Assembly: GCA_900472575.1 (NCBI GenBank)
Contig: UCIV01000012.1
Location: forward strand, 1 to 64,000
Direction of reading: 5' to 3'
Origin: Hyphomicrobiales bacterium
Lineage (GTDB): Bacteria > Pseudomonadota > Alphaproteobacteria > Rhizobiales > Rhizobiaceae
Length of the DNA: 64,000 nucleotides
Under the pieces are notes generated by a model. That model had not been told where the DNA came from and ran no database searches. It saw only the letters and a list, made by a program, of their open reading frames with translations. This document shows, in pieces, positions 58,390 to 64,000 of this stretch (its first letter is position 1; each line of letters starts with the position of its first letter). The position numbers and the translations under genes were made by a program.

Positions 58390-58665
58390 ATGAACGACAA
58401 TCTGAAAAAGAGCGATAAGGTCTCGTGCGAGGCAAGCCAGGGAAAGACGATGGGCAAGGTCATCATGAAGCAATCCTCGGACACGCATATCAAAGGCCAC
58501 AAGGTCAAGGCATCCGAGAATGATCCACAGATGATCGTCGAGAGCGAGAAATCCGGAAAGCGGGCGGCCGATAAGCCTGGATCGCTCAAGAAAGCTTCTG
58601 CGGTCAAAGGGAATGTCTCGGGAGCGGAGCGTGGCTTTAGACCTCCGGAAGCTCTTTCAAAATAA
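58390..58665 (+). CDS. HVA1-family TUDOR domain protein (DUF2945)
   Basis: Encodes 91 residues. DKVSCEASQGKTMGKVIMKQ, then THIKGHKVKASENDPQMIVE and SEKSGKRAADKPGSLKKASA. The family normally reads DKVSWNTSQGKTxGKV. Here the Trp is Cys. GAGGAG precedes the ATG at 58390. HVA1-type proteins are short nucleic-acid-binding-like tudor folds; role unknown. The final 29 bases overlap the convergent gene. Confidence 0.8.
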   Translation: MNDNLKKSDKVSCEASQGKTMGKVIMKQSSDTHIKGHKVKASENDPQMIVESEKSGKRAADKPGSLKKASAVKGNVSGAERGFRPPEALSK

Positions 58666-58864
58666 GCAGCCGCCCGCCCGGAACGACGGTTGCGATCTTG
58701 TCCTGCTCGAGAGCATTGAGAACGGCGGTCACCTCGTCTTGAGAGAAGCCTGCCGCTTCCAAGGGCAAACGGAGGTCGAGAAGGTTGATCGACATGTCCG
58801 GAGATGCCTTGAGGACGCGCAGTCGCGCGACAAGAGCGTTTTCGGTTTCTGCAAATCTATCCAT
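58637..58864 (-). CDS. Hypothetical protein, 75 residues
   Basis: MDRFAETENALVARLRVLKA, SPDMSINLLDLRLPLEAAGF, SQDEVTAVLNALEQDKIATV and GGRLLILKELPEV. It is a small winged-helix-like layout: three helices and a beta hairpin. No family recognised. The 3' end overlaps the tudor-type gene on the other strand. Confidence 0.6.
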   Translation of the reverse strand: MDRFAETENALVARLRVLKASPDMSINLLDLRLPLEAAGFSQDEVTAVLNALEQDKIATVVPGGRLLILKELPEV

Positions 58865-58974
58865 CTATGTTCCAATGTTTCGCAGTTGATCTCGAATACG
58901 CCGCTTCATGACATGAGAGGTCGCGACTTGCCAGCAGCTGTAAATTTGCCGGCCGGCTTGGTTTATTCGTGACG

Positions 58975-59472
58975 CTATGATTTCCGGCGCGATAACAGCA
59001 CCTGCTCCAGCGATACCGGGCGCAGCCCTTGCGCATCGACGCCAACGTCGAATTGCCTTGGGATTGGTTTCAATCTTCCGTGCGAGTGGCCGTGGAGATT
59101 TATCGATCCTTTGCCCATTTGGTTCCAGGTCCGGAAGGCGTAGTGACATAGGATGAGATGGTGTCCGGCCTCAAGGAGTTCTGCGTAGTGCTGGACACTT
59201 GCCCAGCCATATGAGCCGGTCGTCTCCTCCGGATCGTTGTTGCCAATGATTAGATGTTTGCGCCCGTTCAATTTGGCGAGGAGATCGGCGCAGGGGCCGG
59301 CCCTGACCGACATGAAATCTCCAAGATGCCAAATATCGTCATCCTCTCCCACGATATCGTTCCAGTCAGAGATAAGTGCCGCGTCGTGCTCGGCCATGCT
59401 GGAGAACGGGCGTCGGTCGATGCGCAGGACGCGCGGGTCTCCGAAATGCGTGTCGCCAGTGAAGTAGATCAT
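58975..59472 (-). CDS. Metallophosphoesterase
   Basis: Encodes 165 residues. Starts MIYFTGDTHFGDPRV (GD-x-H), then DDIWHLGDFM (GD), GNNDPEE (GN-D/H) and LCHYAFRT, INLHGHSHG (GHxH). All four metal-binding motifs of the small calcineurin-like family are present. It probably hydrolyses a phosphodiester; substrate unclear. The DUF2177 gene ends six bases upstream of its start, so the two share an operon. Confidence 0.88.
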   Translation of the reverse strand: MIYFTGDTHFGDPRVLRIDRRPFSSMAEHDAALISDWNDIVGEDDDIWHLGDFMSVRAGPCADLLAKLNGRKHLIIGNNDPEETTGSYGWASVQHYAELLEAGHHLILCHYAFRTWNQMGKGSINLHGHSHGRLKPIPRQFDVGVDAQGLRPVSLEQVLLSRRKS

Positions 59473-59478
59473 AAAGGT

Positions 59479-59880
59479 CTAGCCGAAGGCTCGAGCCGCT
59501 GCATATCCGCAGGCGCTTGCCGCAGCCGTTAAGACCGTGCCCCAAGCAAGATCGACAAGGGTCAGTGTGATGGGCCACCCTTTGAGCGTCGACAAGTTCG
59601 TCATATCATAGGTGCCGTAGGCGGCGAGACCTAAAACCGCGCCGTAGCCGACTGCCGTCCAGATCGAACCGGAATCCAAGGCAGGTCTGACAGCGAGCAT
59701 GACAATCGCCGCGGCAAAGAAGAGATAAAAGACCGCGGCGACTGCAAAATTCGGAGATGGAAGCATCATGTCGCCGAGCTGATTTCGGTAGAAGTTTTTG
59801 GCGACAAGCCCGAGCCAGATGGCATCGATAAGCAGGAATGAGATGAGCGTGCCGGCGTAGGCTATGCCGAAAATCTTCAT
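59479..59880 (-). CDS. DUF2177 membrane protein
   Basis: Encodes 133 residues with four transmembrane segments: IAYAGTLISFLLIDAIWLGL, AVAAVFYLFFAAAIVMLAVR, WTAVGYGAVLGLAAYGTYDM and LVDLAWGTVLTAAASACGYA. The DAIWLG and YGTYDMTNL motifs are characteristic of DUF2177. A cytoplasmic-membrane protein of unknown role. The EcfG-like site upstream has a 17-base spacer. Confidence 0.88.
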   Translation of the reverse strand: MKIFGIAYAGTLISFLLIDAIWLGLVAKNFYRNQLGDMMLPSPNFAVAAVFYLFFAAAIVMLAVRPALDSGSIWTAVGYGAVLGLAAYGTYDMTNLSTLKGWPITLTLVDLAWGTVLTAAASACGYAAARAFG

Positions 59881-59917
59881 GGAGCGGGCGTCCTAAGCTG
59901 GATCTCTTTAGATCAGG

Positions 59918-59943
59918 AACATCGAAGTGTTGGAACTTGTTCC
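59918..59943 (-). promoter_or_regulatory. EcfG-like promoter of the DUF2177/phosphoesterase operon
   Basis: Minus strand GGAAC (59943-59939), 17-base spacer, TGTT (59921-59918). Confidence 0.45.
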
Positions 59944-60081
59944 GATAGAGCGGATCAACGTCGAGGAGTCCTTTGATGAGCCCCAGTAGCTTGGAACAGT
60001 CTAGATGCGCTCGACCTGGTCCGGGCCAATTGAAGTATACGGTAAAGTATTGGGCCATACGGCCCAATCCTCTCTTGCCGG

Positions 60082-60339
60082 CTAATGTCGGCGGAGGTCG
60101 AACTGCTTGCGGGCCTCGCTGGCCGCCGCTTCGAAGGCGATACGCGCCTCATCGACAGTCCTGTGACCCGCAATCGCGCCGCGGCAAGCACTGCGGGCGC
60201 GGACGAAATCAAGCCCTTGCTGAGCCGGCCAGTTCTCCGTCATGTGCGCGAGTGCCTCGAAAGGACCGCTGACCTTCAGCGAGCCCGACGGGGAGGTGAG
60301 CTCGACAGGTTCATTCCATCGTGCGTTTGGACCAGACAT
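60082..60339 (-). CDS. DUF982 family protein
   Basis: Encodes 85 residues. RWNEPVELTSPSGSLKVSGP, then AHMTENWPAQQGLDFVRARS-AC and VDEARIAFEAAASEARKQFD: the W-x-x-P-V, NWP, A-C and AR-x-x-FE-x-A landmarks of DUF982. ATG at 60339 with GGGAGTT upstream. An exact EcfG-like promoter lies 32 bases before it. Confidence 0.85.
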   Translation of the reverse strand: MSGPNARWNEPVELTSPSGSLKVSGPFEALAHMTENWPAQQGLDFVRARSACRGAIAGHRTVDEARIAFEAAASEARKQFDLRRH

Positions 60340-60370
60340 GTGTTGAACTCCCTATAGATTCGCCGCAACA

Positions 60371-60395
60371 AACGTCGCAATACCGGGTAAGTTCC
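60371..60395 (-). promoter_or_regulatory. EcfG-like promoter of the DUF982 gene
   Basis: Minus strand GGAAC (60395-60391), 16-base spacer, CGTT (60374-60371): exact consensus. Confidence 0.75.
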
Positions 60396-60628
60396 CGTCA
60401 CCGCGCGAATATTAGGCAAATGATATAAAAGCGAGCAATTATGCCACGACCGCATGGCATGACTACTTGGATGCTCAGCGGTCGCTTTAACAAGCAAGCA
60501 AGCGGTTTGAGCAGCGCGGAAAGAAGGTCGCCTGATTCTTTGAACCAGGGCCGCCAAAAAGATTAAAGCGATGCTGCCAACTTACCAGGCGGAAAGGGAG
60601 AAGGCCATCTGCCGCCTCCGCTATATCG

Positions 60629-61522
60629 TCAGGCGATCCCAGCTCCACCGGTAACGCCGTAAACTTCGCCAGTGATGTAGCTAGCTTCCTGGCTGGCAAG
60701 CAGAACATAGATCGGAGCGATCTCGACAGGCTGGCCTGGCCGTCCGAACTTGCTCTGTTCGGTGAACGTCGTGACCTTCTCTTGTGGCTGGCCACCGGAA
60801 GATTGAAGCACGGTCCAGAACGGGCCGGGGGCGACGACGTTCGCACGGATGCCCTTTTCGATCAGTTGCGCCGCGAGCGCCTTCGTATAAGCGACGATCC
60901 CAGCCTTCGTTGTCGCGTAATCGAGAAGGATGGCCAACGGATCGTAGGCCTGCACGGAGGCCGTGGTGATCACGGAGGCGCCGGCGGGCAGATGCGGGAC
61001 TGCAGTCTGTATCGTCCAATGCAACGCGTAAAGGTTTGTCTTAAGGGTTTTGTCAAAATCCTCGGACGTGACCTTGGACACGTCTTCGCGGAACTGCTGA
61101 CGTCCGGCGTTGATGACGAGGATGTCCAGGCCACCCAGCGCGGATACGGCTTCTTCGACCAGTTTCCTGCACCAGTTCTCATCCTTGATATCGCCTGGCA
61201 ACGCCACCGCCTGTCGTCCCTCGGCCTTGATAGATTCGATGACCTCTTGAGCGTCGGCCTCCTCGCTCTCGAGATATGAGATCGCGACATCGGCACCTTC
61301 GCGGGCATACGCGATTGCCGCTGCTCTGCCGATCCCGCTGTCGCCGCCGGTGATCAGCGCCTTCCTGCCAGCGAGCTTTCCGGAGCCTTCGTAACTCGTC
61401 TCGCCATGGTCCGCTTTTGGATCCATCTCGCCTGCGATGCCGGGAACCGGCTGGGGCTGTTCCGGGAAGGGGGGCTTTGGGTACTGGTTGCGGGGATCCT
61501 GCATGGTTAGGCGATCGGTCAT
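60629..61522 (-). CDS. Short-chain dehydrogenase, stress-type
   Basis: Encodes 297 residues. N-terminal proline-rich leader (QYPKPPFPEQPQPVPGIAGE), cofactor motif ITGGDSGIGRAAAIAYAREG, VINAGRQQF (Asn and Gly in the usual NNAG-like place), Ser in TTASVQAYDP, YATTKAGIVA, and end ITGEVYGVTGGAGIA. It belongs to the same subfamily as 49717-50574. ATG 61522 follows AAGGAG. EcfG-like promoter upstream. Confidence 0.88.
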   Translation of the reverse strand: MTDRLTMQDPRNQYPKPPFPEQPQPVPGIAGEMDPKADHGETSYEGSGKLAGRKALITGGDSGIGRAAAIAYAREGADVAISYLESEEADAQEVIESIKAEGRQAVALPGDIKDENWCRKLVEEAVSALGGLDILVINAGRQQFREDVSKVTSEDFDKTLKTNLYALHWTIQTAVPHLPAGASVITTASVQAYDPLAILLDYATTKAGIVAYTKALAAQLIEKGIRANVVAPGPFWTVLQSSGGQPQEKVTTFTEQSKFGRPGQPVEIAPIYVLLASQEASYITGEVYGVTGGAGIA

Positions 61523-61585
61523 TGGGCTCCTTCTGCTGCCGTTTCCCAATTTCGCCGTGCGCGGTGGAAACGGTTCAGGTTGCCC

Positions 61586-61610
61586 AACGAGCGACAGGGA
61601 TGCTCGTTCC
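61586..61610 (-). promoter_or_regulatory. EcfG-like promoter of the SDR gene
   Basis: Minus strand GGAAC (61610-61606), 16-base spacer, CGTT (61589-61586): exact consensus. The remainder of 61523-61886 holds nothing else I can support. Confidence 0.75.
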
Positions 61611-61886
61611 ATTTCTCTGGCCCGCCGTGGCCCATCCGCGCCCGGGCTTATAGGGTTAGGTCGCAGCGACTGCGACGGCTCCCACCGGCTCCCAGACTCT
61701 GCCGTCGCCGGATTTGGAACTAAGGACCTGTTGGCACCGACGCGTCGGCCCCGAGAGGACATAAATCTGCATTCTTGCAAATTCCGGGCTCTTGACCGCT
61801 AGAAGCGGACATATTTCTGTTCATTTTATGTTCCAACGATCTCTCTCTCGAGGCGTAATGCGGCCGGCTAGGCAACGGAACGACGA

Positions 61887-62537
61887 ATGATCGATCAGTC
61901 GACGATAAAATTTCTATCGCAAGCTTCCAGCGATCATGATGCTGGTTGGCTGACCGACAACAAAGCGTGCATTGAGTACGCGCGGCGCAGCTTGATGGAG
62001 TTCACATCGGAACTGATTGCGAGCGCCGGATCGATAGATCCTCGTATCGCCGAAGCTAACCCCGAACCACGAAAATGTTTGGCGAGAGTGCCGATTGCGA
62101 AGGGCGTGGGATCGATCGCTTTGCGCGTGTCACTATCGAGAAATGCTGCTGCAACTTACTTTATGCAGATTTCGCCCTCGCGTTCCTATAGCGGAGGGGG
62201 AGCATTGCTTCCGCCCCCTCGTCTTGCGCGCATTTTGCGGCAGACGATCGCGAGCCATACCGGCAAATGGCGAGCGATCGTTGAAGGTCCGCTCTTTCAA
62301 AAATACTTTCCGAATGGTCTGACGGGCGGGCATGACGCCGGTGGCAAGGGTTACGTGAAAAACCATGATGCGCTTGATTTCTTTAATCTCAAGAACTTTG
62401 GCGCATGTCGCAACATCCCAGACGAGATGTTGATGTCTCCCAGTCTCCTAGCGGAAACCGTAAAATCCTTTGCAGCCGCCCGTGCCTTGGTCGACTATAT
62501 CAATCGGGCGACGACGCGCCTTCCGGAGGCTGGCTAA
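61887..62537 (+). CDS. DUF2461-like protein
   Basis: Encodes 216 residues. TIKFLSQASSDHDAGWLTDN at the N-terminus, FTSELIASAGSIDPRIAEAN and a TYFMQISPSRSYSGGGALLP strand, with PSLLAETVKSFAAARALVDY near the end. This follows the order of DUF2461 (TIGR02453) proteins, with an N-terminus diverged from the usual FLxxLxxNNxRxWF. Function unknown. It converges with the DUF3253 gene. Confidence 0.6.
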   Translation: MIDQSTIKFLSQASSDHDAGWLTDNKACIEYARRSLMEFTSELIASAGSIDPRIAEANPEPRKCLARVPIAKGVGSIALRVSLSRNAAATYFMQISPSRSYSGGGALLPPPRLARILRQTIASHTGKWRAIVEGPLFQKYFPNGLTGGHDAGGKGYVKNHDALDFFNLKNFGACRNIPDEMLMSPSLLAETVKSFAAARALVDYINRATTRLPEAG

Positions 62538-62586
62538 CCAACCGCTTCTATACGCATGCTTATCGATCTGAAGCTTTGATCATTGG

Positions 62587-62859
62587 CTATCTGTTCGCCA
62601 CATCACCCATCAATTCTTCTGATCGCGAGCGCTTATTCGGTAAGGACCCGCTCGCTCCTTCATATTTCCATGAGAGAGTTACTTCGCCGCGTGCAAGCAA
62701 TTCATCTACCGCTTCATGGACGGTTGGCATGAATTTATGCCATTCGAGCGGGACGTTGTGATTTTTCGCAAGCCTGCGCGCTACTTCGCTCGGACACGTT
62801 GTGCCAGCAGGTCGATTTGCAACGATAGCTAAAATTGTAGAGTCAGTTTGATCGATCAT
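62587..62859 (-). CDS. DUF3253 protein
   Basis: Encodes 90 residues. ILAIVANRPAGTTCPSEVAR, then PLEWHKFMPTVHEAVDELLA and RGEVTLSWKYEGASGSLPNK. The CPSEVAR box and W-x-x-x-M-P-x-V pattern are the family hallmarks. A small winged-helix-like fold without known role. Its 5' end abuts the broken LysR gene, and the upstream promoter region is therefore probably lost or exchanged. Confidence 0.8.
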   Translation of the reverse strand: MIDQTDSTILAIVANRPAGTTCPSEVARRLAKNHNVPLEWHKFMPTVHEAVDELLARGEVTLSWKYEGASGSLPNKRSRSEELMGDVANR

Positions 62860-63682
62860 TGGTTCGATCGCTGCGGCTGCGCGACGCCAGAACCTGACAC
62901 CGGCTGCGGTCAGCCAAAGGGTGCAGACGCTTGAAACGTTACTCGGCAGTGCGTTGCTTGCCCGCGGTGCTCATTCGGCAAGGCCGACCGAGACCTGTCT
63001 GGCGCTGATGCCGCGAATGCGCCATCTGATCGCCGAAGCGAAGGTGCTTATCGCCGAAGCGGCGGGTGGTGAATTAAGTGGCGAACTTGCCATCGGCGCG
63101 ATCTCGACGGCCCTGACGGGAATGATGCCGGCGGTGCTCAAAAAGTTTGCGGGCACGGCACCGGATCTGCGGCTAAAGATCAGTCCCGGTACGTCGGACA
63201 TGCTTTACGAAGCGGTGCTGTCCAGTGAACTTGACGCCGCGATTTTGGTGAAGCCGCCATTCGCGATCCCGAAGTCGTTGCGCATACATGCGTTGCGCCG
63301 GGAACGCCTCATGCTTCTGTCCAAACATGCCGTCGATCCGAAGGCAATAGGAATGACACTCATGGGCGAGCCCTATCTCCGTTACGATCCCGGTTCATGG
63401 GGAGGCCGGATGGCGGCTCTGTTCATCGAAGAACGCAATCTTCAGCCGGACATCTTCTGCGACCTCGACGGACTGGAGGCAATCGCCATTCTTGTAGCAA
63501 ACGGTATCGGCAACTCCCTGGTGCCGGCATGGGCCGGCTTCCAGCCGCAGGGGCTTTTCGTCACCGAAGTCGATGACGATGGGCGCTACGACCGCGAGAT
63601 CGTCCTGCTTCGGTCGTCGCAGCCGCGGCGGCCGAAAGCGCTTGATATTTTTCACAGGACGCTGGTCGAAACGATAGATTGA
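62858..63682 (+). pseudogene. LysR-family regulator, N-terminus truncated
   Basis: In frame from 62861 the protein begins GSIAAAARRQNLTPAAVSQR-VQTLETLLGSALLAR. This is the second half of a LysR helix-turn-helix, but the usual first 15-20 residues are missing, and TGA stands at 62849-62851. The rest, to RRPKALDIFHRTLVETID, is intact. No start codon precedes the recognition helix. The break coincides with the start of the DUF3253 gene, so a rearrangement junction lies near 62858. Confidence 0.7.
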
Positions 63683-63691
63683 CCAGTTTGG

Positions 63692-64000
63692 TCAGCGCGC
63701 CATCCAGCCGCCGTCGACCATGAGATTGTGGCCGGTCAGATAGGTCGCCTCATCGCTGGCGAGAAACAGTGCGGCGCGGGCGACGTCGATCGGCTTGCCG
63801 AGGCGGGGCAGCGGCGTGCGGCTTTCGGAATAGGCTAGCATATCGGGATCGACGGCGCGGCCACCCTTGCCGGTGAGGATCTTGCCGGGTGCGACTGCAT
63901 TGCAGATGATGCTTTCATGGCCGTAGTCGGAGGCCACCTGCTTGGTCATGTAGACCATGCCCGCCTTGCTGACACCGTAGGCGAAATCGCCGGGTGCGGC
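63692..64000 (-). CDS. Short-chain dehydrogenase, partial at window edge
   Basis: The open frame runs off the right edge. Visible part: YGVSKAGMVYMTKQVASDYG (YxxxK catalytic pair), then NAVAPGKILT and the C-terminal RAALFLASDEATYLTGHNLM with VDGGWMAR. It is the last third of a classical SDR. It ends ten bases after the truncated LysR gene, convergently oriented, so the LysR may once have been its regulator. Confidence 0.85.
   Translation of the reverse strand, partial: AAPGDFAYGVSKAGMVYMTKQVASDYGHESIICNAVAPGKILTGKGGRAVDPDMLAYSESRTPLPRLGKPIDVARAALFLASDEATYLTGHNLMVDGGWMAR

Noticed and set aside
1..64000. CRISPR array or rRNA operon
   Set aside because: I found no regularly spaced identical repeats and no rRNA sequence.

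Overview
The window looks like an accessory segment of a Rhizobiaceae replicon (Rhizobium/Agrobacterium/Neorhizobium type). This rests on many alphaproteobacterial and rhizobial small families (DUF982, BA14K, entericidin, CsbD, PRC-barrel, DUF3606-like, DUF4142, HWE and HisKA_2 kinases, an LOV kinase) and on recurrent promoter-like GGAAC-N16/17-(C/G/A/T)GTT sites, which match the EcfG general-stress sigma-factor consensus. I could not run database searches, so family names come from reading the proteins.

Layout. (1) 1-4.6 kb: the 3' end of a mannose-1-phosphate guanylyltransferase gene, then tiny membrane or stress ORFs, a protein with two RMF-like repeats, a DUF982 gene, and a decayed initiator-tRNA copy (4491-4567). 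(2) 4.8-11.5 kb: a mosaic of an IS256 fragment, a DUF4142 fragment and a truncated thioredoxin-reductase-like gene. It is followed by a minus-strand operon (Zn-alcohol dehydrogenase, SPW-type and PhnA-like membrane proteins) and a plus-strand peptide-ABC ATPase/gamma-glutamyltransferase pair that has lost its upstream transporter genes. (3) 11.7-15.8 kb: a decayed HNH gene, a nonsense-mutated lipoprotein, CsbD, PRC-barrel and entericidin genes, and an IS1182 remnant. (4) 15.8-30.1 kb: a gene-poor zone of very short orphan ORFs on both strands. It is punctuated by a same-orientation CCGCCCTGACATC motif and six copies of a hairpin repeat. It also holds tRNA-Ser(GGA), a broken integrase, a LexA-box operon, and RES, HNH and DUF1330 remnants.

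(5) 30.3-32.8 kb: an unrecognised two-gene pair of a methyltransferase-like protein and a 466-residue orphan. (6) 34.2-45.1 kb: conventional metabolic and regulatory modules: MarR/SDR, L,D-transpeptidase, two LysR regulators, alpha/beta hydrolases, a quinone oxidoreductase, and TetR divergent from a prolyl oligopeptidase. (7) 46-49.4 kb: a signalling cluster of a multi-PAS HWE kinase, an LOV-HisKA_2 kinase and a single-domain receiver. (8) 49.5-62.9 kb: stress genes, many with EcfG-like promoters: SDRs, a DJ-1/PfpI protein, MOSC, Nudix, DUF4142, Zn-ADH, DUF3140, a general-stress flavin-binding-like protein, an HVA1-type tudor protein, a metallophosphoesterase, DUF2177, DUF982, DUF2461 and DUF3253. 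The window closes with an N-terminally truncated LysR gene and a partial SDR.

How it fits together. About twenty EcfG-like sites suggest that much of the window belongs to one general-stress regulon. The light/PAS sensor cluster in the middle is of the kinase classes that feed that response in alphaproteobacteria. Paralogous pieces (DUF4142 plus Zn-ADH at 5-7 kb and 54-56 kb; lipoprotein at 12 and 29 kb; RMF-like gene at 1 and 22 kb) show that stress genes here have been duplicated and partly decayed by recombination.
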